DNA from: Clostridiales bacterium | GTDB taxonomy: Bacteria > Bacillota > Clostridia > Oscillospirales > Oscillospiraceae | Length of the DNA: 7,227 nt | Assembly: GCA_020861055.1 (NCBI GenBank) | Contig: JAJBTD010000051.1 | Location: 1 to 7,227 of the forward strand | Reading direction: 5' to 3' | The notes under the pieces: generated by a model | Told to the model about the DNA's origin: nothing | Database searches by the model: none | Seen by the model: only the letters and a program-made list of their open reading frames with translations | Program-made: the position numbers and the translations under genes | Part shown: in pieces, positions 1 through 7,010 of the stretch | How the letters are laid out: each line of letters starts with the position of its first letter | How positions within the stretch are numbered: the stretch's first letter is position 1

Positions 1-734
1 CTCCAGGGGAAGGACACCTTTCCCTCGTCGGTCAGATAGTCGATAAAGCCCTGGTCCACAAAGCCCCGCTCCAGCCAGGCGTTGGCCATGGTCATAATGC
101 TGCTCTGGAGCTTCTCGCCGTTGTGGGAGCAGTTGTCCATGGACACCACCGCCAGGGGATACTTCCCGGCCAGGTAGCGCTCATAGAGCAGGGCGCACAC
201 CAGACTCATGGCGTGGCGGGCCTTGGAGGGGCCCTCGTCCATATCCGCCTGCACCACCGGCATCAGGGAGCCGTCGGGCCGGTTGAGGGCGTAGCCCTTC
301 TCGGTGATGGTGAAGGAGATCATCTGCAGACCGGGATCGGTGAAGATCGCCCGGAAGCGGGCCATCTGGTCCGGCTCGGCGCTGTTGGCCCGAAGACCCT
401 CCGCCACGCTGGCGATGATCTCCCGGCTGGTGGAGCCGTCCGGATTCAGGGTGACGTTCATGGTCAGGTTGTCGAAGGGGGTGTAGATGCGGTCGATGAT
501 ATCGTAGTCAAAGGTGTCCGCCGCGATAATGCCCTTCTCTGCCAGACCCTCGTTGAGCAGCCGCTGCTGGAGAGCGGCCACGAAGCCACGGAAGATGTTG
601 CCCGCGCCAAAATGGACCCAGATGGGGGCGGCCTTGGTGGCTTCCGCCATCGCCGCCACATCGTACTGGGGCAGCTTGACGCCGACCTTCTCCCAGCCGG
701 CCTTGTCGGCCAGGGACGCGCGATTCATTTTCAT
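1..734 (-). CDS. uxuB: Fructuronate reductase / mannitol dehydrogenase family protein (3' end outside window)
   Basis: Only the N-terminal 244 residues are present; the family is about 480-540 residues long, so roughly half is missing beyond position 1. It is a long-chain mannitol-dehydrogenase-type polyol oxidoreductase. The N-terminal Rossmann region carries HFGAGNIFRG (residues 41-50, nucleotide binding), TEKGY (144-148), the family signature VSMDNCSHNG (197-206) and SFPW just before the cut. The family includes fructuronate reductase, tagaturonate reductase and mannitol 2-dehydrogenase. The mannonate dehydratase gene immediately upstream favours fructuronate reductase, which interconverts D-fructuronate and D-mannonate with NAD(H) in the cytoplasm. 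The ATG at 734 (MKMNRAS) is chosen because it lies 5 nt after the uxuA stop with AGGAGGG at 744-750; a second in-frame ATG at 728 is possible. Family assignment is firm, exact substrate inferred from context. Confidence 0.88.
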   Translation of the reverse strand, partial: MKMNRASLADKAGWEKVGVKLPQYDVAAMAEATKAAPIWVHFGAGNIFRGFVAALQQRLLNEGLAEKGIIAADTFDYDIIDRIYTPFDNLTMNVTLNPDGSTSREIIASVAEGLRANSAEPDQMARFRAIFTDPGLQMISFTITEKGYALNRPDGSLMPVVQADMDEGPSKARHAMSLVCALLYERYLAGKYPLAVVSMDNCSHNGEKLQSSIMTMANAWLERGFVDQGFIDYLTDEGKVSFPW

Positions 735-739
735 ACGGT

Positions 740-1834
740 TCAGCCCTCCTTCTTAGCGGCTTCTTCCTTGCAGATGGCCTCCCACAGACCGTTGAGGTAG
801 CAGGCGCCCAGAGCCCGGTCATACAGGCCGTAGCCGGGACGGCCTACCTCGTCCCAGATCATCCGGCCGTGGTCGGGACGGATGTAGGTGTCCGGGCAGG
901 TGTCGTAGATGGCCTTCATAATGGCGTACATATCCAGATCGCCGTCGGCGGACAGGTGGCTGGACTCCCGGAATCTCCGGTCGCTGCCCAGATGCTTCAC
1001 GTTGCGGACGTGGAGGCAGCCGATCCGGTCCATCTCACCGAAGTGACGGATGATGGCGGGAATGTCGTTGTTGACGTTGGAGCCCAGAGAGCCGGTGCAG
1101 AGGCAGAGAGTGTTGCAGGGGCTGTCATGGAGCTTGACCATCCGGTCAAAGCCCGCCTGGTCATGAGTGATGCGGGGCAGACCGAAGATGGGCCAGCCGG
1201 GATCGTCCGGGTGGCAGGCCATGCGGACGCCTACCTCCTCGCAGGTGGGGATGATACCGTCCAGGAAGTACTTGAAGTTCTCAAACAGCTTGTCCTCGTC
1301 TACGCTCTTGTACAGCTCCAGAGTGTGCTCCAGCTCAGCCAGGCGCTCCGGCTCCCAGCCGGGGAGGGAGAAGCCGTTGGAGTTCTTGGCGGTGTTCTCC
1401 ACGATCTCCATGGGGGTCATGTTGCCCAGCTCTTCCTCGTCATAGTACAGACTGTTGGAGCCGTCCTCCGGGATGACCCTTGCCAGGTCGGTGCGCAGCC
1501 AGTCCAGCACGGGCATGAAATTGTAAACGATGACCTTGACGCCCACCTTGGCCAGATTGCGGATGCTCTCGCAGTAGTTGGCGATGTACTGATCCCGTGT
1601 GGGCAGACCCAGCTTGATGTCCTCGTGGACGTTGACGCTCTCGATGACCTCGCACTCCAGTCCGGCCTCGTGGACGTGGTCCACATAGGCCTTGCACTCC
1701 TCATAGGTCCAGACCTCGCCCGCAGCCTTGTCATCCAGCACGCCCATCAGTCCGCTCATGCCAGGGATCTGACGGATCTGCTTCAGGGTGACGGAGTCAC
1801 GGCCCTCACCATACCAGCGAAATGTCATTTTCAT
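740..1834 (-). CDS. uxuA: D-mannonate dehydratase
   Basis: A 364-residue cytoplasmic enzyme, the usual size for Firmicute UxuA (about 350-360). It dehydrates D-mannonate to 2-keto-3-deoxy-D-gluconate in hexuronate degradation. It is a metal-dependent TIM-barrel enzyme, and the expected conserved blocks are visible: CHPDDPGWPIFGLPR (207-221, with His208), CTGSLGSN (246-253, with Cys246), HVRN (275-278), FRESSHLSADGDLDMY (288-303) and RPDHGRMIW (319-327, with Asp321). His208, Cys246, His275 and Asp321 fit the His/Cys/His/Asp metal ligands known for the family. The ATG at 1834 (MKMTFRW) has AAGGGGG at 1844-1850, 9 nt upstream; ATG 1828 is a less likely alternative. It is followed 5 nt later by uxuB, forming an operon with its own promoter near 1954-1962. 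No truncation or missing key residue is seen. Confidence 0.96.
   Translation of the reverse strand: MKMTFRWYGEGRDSVTLKQIRQIPGMSGLMGVLDDKAAGEVWTYEECKAYVDHVHEAGLECEVIESVNVHEDIKLGLPTRDQYIANYCESIRNLAKVGVKVIVYNFMPVLDWLRTDLARVIPEDGSNSLYYDEEELGNMTPMEIVENTAKNSNGFSLPGWEPERLAELEHTLELYKSVDEDKLFENFKYFLDGIIPTCEEVGVRMACHPDDPGWPIFGLPRITHDQAGFDRMVKLHDSPCNTLCLCTGSLGSNVNNDIPAIIRHFGEMDRIGCLHVRNVKHLGSDRRFRESSHLSADGDLDMYAIMKAIYDTCPDTYIRPDHGRMIWDEVGRPGYGLYDRALGACYLNGLWEAICKEEAAKKEG
744..750 (-). promoter_or_regulatory. Ribosome binding site of uxuB inside the end of uxuA
   Basis: AGGAGGG lies within the last codons of uxuA (the Lys-Lys-Glu-Gly end) and sits 9 nt before the ATG at 734. Ribosomes finishing uxuA at 740 would be next to the uxuB start, so translational coupling is likely. 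The site also decides the uxuB start. Confidence 0.75.
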
Positions 1835-1918
1835 TGGGAAGTTCCCCCTTTTGTAATAATGTCCCCGCCCTCCGCCGCAGCTCCGGCCGGTTCAGGCGAC
1901 GATCACAATGGAATGCCA

Positions 1919-1944
1919 GGGAGAAATTCTTTAGTCAATCTCCC
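1919..1944. promoter_or_regulatory. Interrupted palindrome just downstream of the uxuA promoter, candidate operator
   Basis: Arms GGGAGA (1919-1924) and TCTCCC (1939-1944) are perfect inverted repeats around an AT-rich 14-nt centre. The site would begin within a few bases of the predicted RNA start, where a repressor of a sugar-acid operon could bind. It could also be a weak hairpin in the leader, or chance, since the arms are only 6 bp. It does not resemble the E. coli UxuR site that I know of. Confidence 0.3.
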
Positions 1945-1953
1945 CTTCGTAAT

Positions 1954-1962
1954 AGTATAGCA
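1954..1962 (-). promoter_or_regulatory. Extended -10 promoter of uxuA-uxuB
   Basis: On the minus strand TGCTATACT fits an extended -10 (TGnTATAAT with one mismatch). It would start RNA near 1947, leaving a leader of about 112 nt before uxuA. No good -35 lies 17 nt upstream, as is common for extended -10 promoters. An alternative reading is TTGTTG (1983-1988), 18 nt, TATGCT (1959-1964). The region is AT-rich against a GC-rich background. Inferred from sequence only. Confidence 0.5.
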
Positions 1963-2017
1963 TAGAATCTCGCTTTCTGCTACAACAATTTCACGTTTGA
2001 GGGGAAAAACTTGGCCT

Positions 2018-4669
2018 CTATTTTCCGGCCCCCGGACGCGCGGGGGCGCGCTCCGCCCGCTGCCGCCGCTGCATCCCCTTCACCCCCTCGCAGATGGGGA
2101 GGGGCATCAGAGACAAAACCAGCACCGCCGCCCACTCGCCGGGGGAGAGGGGGACCACGGAAAACACCGCCTGGAGGGGCGGCAGCAGCAGGACGGAGAG
2201 CTGGAGCAGCAGCCCGATGAGGAATGCCCGGTTCATGGCGGGGTTGGAGAGTATGCCGATCTGCAAAAGGGAGGCCCGGTCGCTGCGCACGTCGAAGGCA
2301 TGAAACAGCTGGCACAGGGTCAGGGTGGCGAAGGCCATGGTGTTGGCCGCCTGGTAGGCCTCCCCTGGGTCGGAGAGGACGTACTCCCCCAGAAAATAGG
2401 CCGCCAGGGTCACCAGCCCCACCATCAGCCCCTGCCAGACGAGCTGGAAGGCGAAGGGACCGGTGAACAGCGGCTCCTTCCCGGAGCGGGGCGGCTGGTC
2501 CATCACCCCCGCCTCCACCGGCTCCACCCCCAGGGCAAGAGCGGGGAGGGAGTCGGTGACCAGGTTGAGCCACAGCAGCTGCACGGGCACCAGCGGGGTC
2601 TGGTGGAAATTGCATACCGTGGCGATAAAAATAGTGAAAATTTCCCCGATATTGCAGGAGAGCAGGTAGTGGATGGCCTTTCGGATGTTGGCGTAAATGC
2701 CCCGTCCCTGTGCTACGGCGGAGACGATGGTGGAGAAATTGTCGTCGGTGAGCACCATATCCGCCGCGCCCTTGGCCACGTCCGTCCCGGTGACGCCCAT
2801 GGCGCAGCCGATGTCCGCCGCCTTCAGCGCCGGGGCGTCGTTGACCCCGTCCCCGGTCATGGCCACGATCTCTCCCTGCTTCTGGAGGGCCTGGACGATG
2901 CGCAGCTTGTGCTCTGGGGTGACACGAGCGTAGACGGCGCAGCGGTTCACCTGCTCCTCCAGCAGCTCCTGAGGCATGAAGTCCAGCTCTGCCCCGGTGA
3001 GGGCGGTGGAGCCGTCCCGGTAGATGTCCAGTTCCTTCGCCACGGCTACGGCGGTGAGCTTGTGATCTCCCGTGATCATCACCGGGCGGATGCCCGCGTG
3101 GCGGCAGACGGCCACCGCCTCCCGCACCTCCGGACGGGGCGGGTCCATCATCCCGATCAGGCCCACGAAGATCAGCTCCCGCTCCACCGTCTCCGGGGTG
3201 AGCTGGCCGGGGATACGCTCCAGCTCCCGGTAGGCCACCCCGATCACCCGGAGGGCCTGTCCCGCCATCAGGCGGTTGGCAGTTTCCGCCGTCACCCTGG
3301 CGCCCTCGTCCAGGGGACGAACGCCCCGGTCCAGGCAGAAGGTACAGCGGCGGAGCAGCAGGTCGGGGGCGCCCTTGACCATCACCCGGTAGCCCCCGGC
3401 GGGGCTGGGGTGGATGGTGGACATGAGCTTTCGGTCCGCGTCGAAGGGCAGCTCCGCCCGCCGGGGAAACTCCGCCTCCAGCTCCTGTTTCCGGATGCCC
3501 CGGCTCTGGGCGGCGGCGACAATGGCGTTTTCCGTGGGGTCGCCGGAGAAGGTCCCGTCCGGCCGGGGGACGGAGTCGCTGCACAGAGCGCCGATGGAGA
3601 GGGCCAACTGCTCCCCTTTGCCGCTGGCTGTCCAGATCTGGGTGACGGTCATCTGGTTCTTCGTCAGCGTCCCTGTCTTGTCCGAGTAGACGACGCTGGC
3701 ACATCCCAGGGTCTCCACGGCAGGGAGCTTCTTTACAATGGCGTGCTGTCCCGCCATCCGCTGGACCCCCAGGGCCAGGACGATGGTGACGATGGCGGGC
3801 AGCCCCTCAGGAATGGCGGCCACCGCCAGGGAGACGGCGATGAGGAACATGGACAGCAGCTCCTTCCCCTGGAGCAGCCCCACTCCGAACATGACGGCGC
3901 AGGCGGCCACGCAGAGGAAGGACAGGGATTTGGAGATCTCCCCCATCTTCCGCTGGAGGGGCGTCTCCCCCTGCTCCTGGTTCTGGAGCAGAGCGGCGAT
4001 GCGGCCCACCTCGGTGCGCATCCCCGTCTCCACCACCAGGGCGGTCCCCCGGCCCCCGGTGACGACGGTGGAGCCGATGAGCAGGTTGACCCGGTCCCCC
4101 AGAGGAGTGTCCCCCGCCAGTGTGACCTCCGCCCGTTTTTCCACCGGTACCGACTCTCCGGTGATGGCGGACTCGTCCGCCCGAAGGCCCGCCGCCTCCA
4201 CCAGACGGACGTCCGCCGGGACCAGGTCCCCCGCCTCCAGACAGATCAGGTCCCCCGGCACCAGCAGGGCGGCGTCGATCCGGCACAGTCTGCCGCCCCG
4301 GAGGACGCTGGCCTGGGGCGCGGCCATCTCCCGGAGGGCCTCCAGCGCCTTTTCCGCATTGCTCTCCTGGACGATGGAGATCGCCCCGTTCACCAGGACG
4401 ATGACCAGGATGATGACCGCGTCCAGCAGATCCTCCCCGCCGCTGGCCAGCCAGGAGAGAGCGGCGGCGACCAGCAGGACGAGGATCATCGGGTCCTTCA
4501 GCTGCTCCCACAGACGTTGAAGCAGAGAACGCCCTCCGGTCTGCTCCAGCCGGTTGGGGCCGTACTCCTCCAGCCTGGCCCTGGCCTCGCCGGGGGAGAG
4601 GCCCCGGACAGGGTCGGTCTTGAGCTGGGCGGCGGCCTCCTTTGGGGACATGGCGTGCCATTGCTGCAT
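2018..4669 (-). CDS. Calcium-translocating P-type ATPase (P2A, SERCA/YloB-like)
   Basis: An 883-residue membrane pump, the usual length for bacterial P2A ATPases, expected to export Ca2+ from the cytoplasm using ATP. In order: N-terminal cation-ATPase domain (about 10-55), M1-M2 (about 59-100), actuator domain with TGES (170-173), M3-M4 with PEGLP (287-291), phosphorylation site DKTGTLTKNQ (Asp330), nucleotide-binding domain with KGAP (432-435), DPPR (509-512), TGD (533-535) and TGDGVNDAPA (605-614), then six C-terminal membrane segments (about 665-860) and a short basic tail. Ion-site residues Glu288 (M4), Asn673 and Glu676 (M5), and Asn702, Thr705 and Asp706 (M6) match SERCA; the SERCA M8 glutamate (Glu908) is Gln787 here. 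The ATG at 4669 is supported by GGAGG at 4677-4681. The gene appears monocistronic, with a terminator upstream (from fabF) and a promoter-bearing gap downstream. Substrate is inferred from family; Mn2+ or another cation is possible. Confidence 0.93.
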   Translation of the reverse strand: MQQWHAMSPKEAAAQLKTDPVRGLSPGEARARLEEYGPNRLEQTGGRSLLQRLWEQLKDPMILVLLVAAALSWLASGGEDLLDAVIILVIVLVNGAISIVQESNAEKALEALREMAAPQASVLRGGRLCRIDAALLVPGDLICLEAGDLVPADVRLVEAAGLRADESAITGESVPVEKRAEVTLAGDTPLGDRVNLLIGSTVVTGGRGTALVVETGMRTEVGRIAALLQNQEQGETPLQRKMGEISKSLSFLCVAACAVMFGVGLLQGKELLSMFLIAVSLAVAAIPEGLPAIVTIVLALGVQRMAGQHAIVKKLPAVETLGCASVVYSDKTGTLTKNQMTVTQIWTASGKGEQLALSIGALCSDSVPRPDGTFSGDPTENAIVAAAQSRGIRKQELEAEFPRRAELPFDADRKLMSTIHPSPAGGYRVMVKGAPDLLLRRCTFCLDRGVRPLDEGARVTAETANRLMAGQALRVIGVAYRELERIPGQLTPETVERELIFVGLIGMMDPPRPEVREAVAVCRHAGIRPVMITGDHKLTAVAVAKELDIYRDGSTALTGAELDFMPQELLEEQVNRCAVYARVTPEHKLRIVQALQKQGEIVAMTGDGVNDAPALKAADIGCAMGVTGTDVAKGAADMVLTDDNFSTIVSAVAQGRGIYANIRKAIHYLLSCNIGEIFTIFIATVCNFHQTPLVPVQLLWLNLVTDSLPALALGVEPVEAGVMDQPPRSGKEPLFTGPFAFQLVWQGLMVGLVTLAAYFLGEYVLSDPGEAYQAANTMAFATLTLCQLFHAFDVRSDRASLLQIGILSNPAMNRAFLIGLLLQLSVLLLPPLQAVFSVVPLSPGEWAAVLVLSLMPLPICEGVKGMQRRQRAERAPARPGAGK

Positions 4670-4675
4670 ATCGCA

Positions 4676-4684
4676 TCCTCCTCT
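4676..4684 (-). promoter_or_regulatory. Strong ribosome binding site of the Ca2+-ATPase
   Basis: AGAGGAGGA on the minus strand, with the GGAGG core ending 7 nt before the ATG at 4669. It fixes Met1 rather than Met7 (MSPKEAA) as the start. Confidence 0.75.
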
Positions 4685-4701
4685 GTATCCGTTGTATCCG
4701 T
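4684..4701. repeat. Tandem 9-bp direct repeat in the ATPase leader
   Basis: TGTATCCGT occurs twice head to tail with no gap (4684-4692 and 4693-4701), read ACGGATACA twice on the transcribed strand. It abuts the ribosome binding site and overlaps the left arm of the hairpin at 4698-4720. It may be a small duplication or a binding half-site pair; no known regulator site is recognised. Confidence 0.6.
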
Positions 4702-4720
4702 CCCGACACGGCAGGGACGG
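4698..4720 (-). promoter_or_regulatory. Stem-loop in the 5' leader of the Ca2+-ATPase mRNA
   Basis: CCGTCCC (4698-4704) and GGGACGG (4714-4720) are perfect 7-bp arms around a 9-nt loop. It lies between the -10 element and the ribosome binding site, in a leader of about 60 nt. No U-tract follows, so it is not an intrinsic terminator. It could affect mRNA stability or translation, or serve as a protein site in DNA. Function not recognised. Confidence 0.4.
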
Positions 4721-4729
4721 CTGATCGGT

Positions 4730-4747
4730 TCCCTATCATTATAGGGA
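4730..4747 (-). promoter_or_regulatory. ATPase promoter -10 inside a perfect palindrome (candidate operator)
   Basis: The minus strand reads TATAAT (4738-4743), a consensus -10, after the fabF terminator and about 70 nt before the ATPase start codon. No convincing -35 is seen 16-18 nt upstream, which suggests a weak or activated promoter. The -10 sits inside a perfect palindrome with 7-bp arms TCCCTAT/ATAGGGA and a 4-nt centre CATT. A protein bound there would cover the -10, so it is a candidate repressor site. The cognate regulator is unknown. Confidence 0.5.
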
Positions 4748-4795
4748 GAGGAGACTGGGAAAATGCGGGAATCATGGGAGCGCACCCGAACAGAG

Positions 4796-4830
4796 AAAAA
4801 ACGCGCCCGGCTCACTGTGGAGCCGGACGC
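4796..4830 (-). terminator. Rho-independent terminator of the plsC-fabF operon
   Basis: On the minus strand an 11-bp stem (arms 4820-4830 and 4803-4813, one T.G wobble) with a 6-nt loop (4814-4819) is followed by one G and a run of six T (4796-4801). It begins 18 nt past the fabF stop. It separates fabF from the ATPase gene. No T-run follows on the plus strand, so it acts in one direction. Confidence 0.92.
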
Positions 4831-4848
4831 AGGCGGTCAAATCAGAGT

Positions 4849-6081
4849 TTATGCAAATTTCCGCAGGCACAGCACAGCGTTGTGCCCGCCAAAACCGGCG
4901 GAGTTGGTGAGGGCATATTGGATGTCCTTTTGAAGTCCGCCCCCGGTCACATAATTCAGGTCACAGGCCTCGTCCGGTACCCGGTAGCCCACCGTCATGG
5001 GAACAAAGGAGTCCTTCAGAGCCATGGCGCAGATGATGGTCTCCACCGCGCCGGCGGCGCCCAGCATGTGCCCCGTCATAGACTTGGTGGAGCTGATGAG
5101 CAGATCCTTTGCCCGGTCGCCAAAGGCCTTTTTGATGGCCTGTGTCTCGCAGGCGTCGTTCATGGGGGTGGAGGTGCCGTGGGCGTTGATATAGTCCACC
5201 TGGTCGGTGGTGATGCCCGCGTCCTCGCAGGCGCAGCGCATGGCCTGGGCATAGGACTCCCCGGAGGGGTCGGGGCTGGTGATGTGGTAGGCGTCGGAGG
5301 TGGCTCCATAGCCGACGATCTCTGCGTAGATGGGGGCGTCCCGTTTCACGGCGTGCTCCATCTCCTCCAGCACCAGGACTCCGGCGCCCTCGCCCATGAC
5401 GAAGCCGCTGCGCTCCTTGTCAAAGGGGATGGAAGCCCGGTCCGGGTCGGCGCTGGTGGTCAGCGCCCGCATATTGGCAAAGCCGGAAAGGGTGTAGGCG
5501 GTGACGCAGGCCTCGGTGCCTCCCGCGAGACAGGCGTCCATTCGCCCATCCCGGAGCGCCAGAAATGCCTCTCCTACGGCGTTGGTAGAGCTGGCACAGG
5601 CGGAGGAGATGTTGAAGCTGGGCCCATGGAAGCCGTAACGGATGGAGAGCAGTCCGGACGCCATGTTGGAGATCAGCTTGGGAATGGCCATGGGAGAGAC
5701 CCGCCGGGCCCCTTTCTCCCGAAAGACGTCGTGCTCCTGCTCCAGGGTGTGCATCCCGCCGATGCCGGTGCCCACGTAGACGCCCAGCCGATGGGCTTTG
5801 CAGTCCTTGAAGCGGCTGCCGCAGTCCTCAATGGCCTGACGGGCGGCCTCCAGTGCGTATTGACAGTAAAGGTCGGTCTTGCGCAGCTCCTGCCGGGTCA
5901 TGCTCAGAGATGGGTCAAAATCCGGGACTTCTCCCGCCACCTTGACGGGGAAATCGGTGGTGTCAAAGGAAGAGATGGGGCGAATGCCATGCTTTCCCTG
6001 ACGGATATTGGACCAGAACCGGTTCAGGTTGTTCCCAAGGGGGGAGACGACGCCGATACCGGTGATGACGACTCGCTTCAT
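4849..6081 (-). CDS. fabF: Beta-ketoacyl-ACP synthase II
   Basis: A 410-residue cytoplasmic condensing enzyme, full length for FabF (about 410-415). It condenses malonyl-ACP with acyl-ACP to extend the fatty acid chain by two carbons. The thiolase-fold protein shows the start MKRVVITGIG, the nucleophile Cys162 in SSACASS, His301 in NAHGTST, Lys333 and His338 in STKSMTGH, and the gating-loop GFGG (396-399, Phe397). These correspond to Cys163/His303/Lys335/His340 of E. coli FabF, so it should be active. The ATG at 6081 has TAAGGAG at 6090-6096. It lies 35 nt after the acyltransferase gene, with no terminator between, and ends before a strong terminator. A ketosynthase of a special pathway is possible in principle, but sequence and setting fit ordinary fatty acid synthesis. 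No acyl carrier protein or other fab gene lies within the window. Confidence 0.95.
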   Translation of the reverse strand: MKRVVITGIGVVSPLGNNLNRFWSNIRQGKHGIRPISSFDTTDFPVKVAGEVPDFDPSLSMTRQELRKTDLYCQYALEAARQAIEDCGSRFKDCKAHRLGVYVGTGIGGMHTLEQEHDVFREKGARRVSPMAIPKLISNMASGLLSIRYGFHGPSFNISSACASSTNAVGEAFLALRDGRMDACLAGGTEACVTAYTLSGFANMRALTTSADPDRASIPFDKERSGFVMGEGAGVLVLEEMEHAVKRDAPIYAEIVGYGATSDAYHITSPDPSGESYAQAMRCACEDAGITTDQVDYINAHGTSTPMNDACETQAIKKAFGDRAKDLLISSTKSMTGHMLGAAGAVETIICAMALKDSFVPMTVGYRVPDEACDLNYVTGGGLQKDIQYALTNSAGFGGHNAVLCLRKFA

Positions 6082-6116
6082 AAAAACCGCTCCTTATATC
6101 TTTTCTGTCGATCTGA

Positions 6117-6935
6117 TTACGCCGCCTGAGCTGAGGGGCCGGAGGCCAGGGCGGCCTCCATCATCTCCCGCACCCGGTTTCCCACCTCAACCGTATTGTG
6201 GGCGGCGACAAAATCCTTGTCCAACACTCCGATGAAGTCCAGATAGACGTCGGTGTGGTGGAAGGGGATGTTTTTCGTGGCAAGCTCGGTGTTACGGATA
6301 ACTGCCACCACGATGGGACAGTTGGCCCGCTGGGCGATTTTGAAGGCTCCGTTCTTAAAGGGCAGCAGATGATCGGTGGGGTTCCGGGTCCCCTCCGGGT
6401 AGATGCCGATGGTGGCCTTCTGTTCCTTCACCAGATCGATGGCTCGGAGGATGGTCTTGGCCTCGTCCTTCAAATTGCCCCGGTTCAGGGAGAGACAGAA
6501 GGATTTGTGCATCAGCTTGCCGATAATGGGGATGCGGAACAGCTCCTTTTTGCTGACAAAACCGGTGCGGTACTTCCGCAAAACGCCCATCTCCAGCAGG
6601 GGATCCATCGCCCCCCGGTGGTTGCTGACCAGCAGGAACTTTTCCTCCGGCAGCTGCTCCTTGCCGGTCACATGGAGCCGGATGCGCAGCAGCTGGGCGG
6701 ACGACTCGATCACGCGGTTGGAGAAGAAGCGATAGATGGGGCTGTGCTTTTCGCAGGGGGTGTCCAAATTGACGCCCACCGTGAAGCAGGAGCAGATGAG
6801 TACGCTGAGCAGAGCGTAGACAAGATAGCTCAGTGCGAAAACGCCGAGGAACAGTGGTACGCTCCCAATGACCTGAAATACAGTCAATAAAATTGCCGTC
6901 AACAGGGACAATGCAGCAATTCCATATAGCAGCAT
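6117..6935 (-). CDS. plsC: 1-acyl-sn-glycerol-3-phosphate acyltransferase (PlsC family)
   Basis: A 272-residue membrane-associated acyltransferase, predicted to transfer an acyl group to lysophosphatidic acid to give phosphatidic acid. Residues 1-55 form one or two hydrophobic segments that anchor it in the membrane. The catalytic HX4D motif is NHRGAMD (His106, Asp111); LNRG (150-153) is the second block, YPEGTR (179-184) the third, and CPIVVAVIRN (206-215) the fourth. All four blocks of the glycerolipid acyltransferase family are thus present, and the length is near the usual 200-270. The ATG at 6935 has AAAGGAAG at 6941-6948. It is the first gene of a two-gene unit with fabF, driven by the promoter at 7088-7116. 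The symbol reflects family; another lysophospholipid could be the acceptor. Confidence 0.88.
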   Translation of the reverse strand: MLLYGIAALSLLTAILLTVFQVIGSVPLFLGVFALSYLVYALLSVLICSCFTVGVNLDTPCEKHSPIYRFFSNRVIESSAQLLRIRLHVTGKEQLPEEKFLLVSNHRGAMDPLLEMGVLRKYRTGFVSKKELFRIPIIGKLMHKSFCLSLNRGNLKDEAKTILRAIDLVKEQKATIGIYPEGTRNPTDHLLPFKNGAFKIAQRANCPIVVAVIRNTELATKNIPFHHTDVYLDFIGVLDKDFVAAHNTVEVGNRVREMMEAALASGPSAQAA

Positions 6936-6969
6936 GATGACTTCCTTTCTGAGCGGAGGCGGAACGCTC

Positions 6970-7000
6970 GGCCTGTGAACGTTAAAATCCCATCCAGGCC
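6970..7000 (-). promoter_or_regulatory. Possible stem-loop in the plsC leader (proximal)
   Basis: Arms GGCCTG (6970-6975) and CAGGCC (6995-7000) pair over a 19-nt loop that holds the palindrome AACGTT. It lies 35 nt upstream of the plsC start. The long loop makes it only moderately stable; function is unknown. Confidence 0.3.
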
Positions 7001-7010
7001 CATTTGGAAA

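Noticed and set aside
869..1960. Open frame of 363 codons on the plus strand opposite uxuA
   Set aside because: It mirrors uxuA almost exactly, has no recognisable domain and lacks a good ribosome binding site; a shadow of GC-rich coding.
1966..1982. Catabolite-responsive (cre) site around AAAGCGA upstream of uxuA
   Set aside because: The left half fits in part, but the right half lacks the needed CA and symmetry.
2001..2030. Possible terminator after the ATPase gene (GGCC ... GGCC then TTTTT)
   Set aside because: The stem is only 4 bp with a 10-nt loop and overlaps the stop codon; too weak to call, so how the ATPase transcript ends stays open.
1980..3704. Open frame of 574 codons on the minus strand in another frame inside the ATPase gene
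   Set aside because: Extremely rich in Gly, Arg, Pro and Ala. The ATPase frame over the same bases is conserved throughout, and there is no sign of a frameshift joining the two.
1997..4744. Open frame of 915 codons on the plus strand opposite the ATPase gene
   Set aside because: It lies wholly antisense to a protein with every P-type ATPase motif. Its translation is dominated by Gly, His, Gln, Arg and Pro with no domain, as expected when GC-rich codons are read backwards, and it runs through the ATPase promoter.
4642..6129. Open frame of 495 codons on the plus strand opposite fabF
   Set aside because: Antisense to a fully conserved FabF; it is Gly/His/Val-rich, without recognisable motifs, and crosses the intrinsic terminator and fabF start region.
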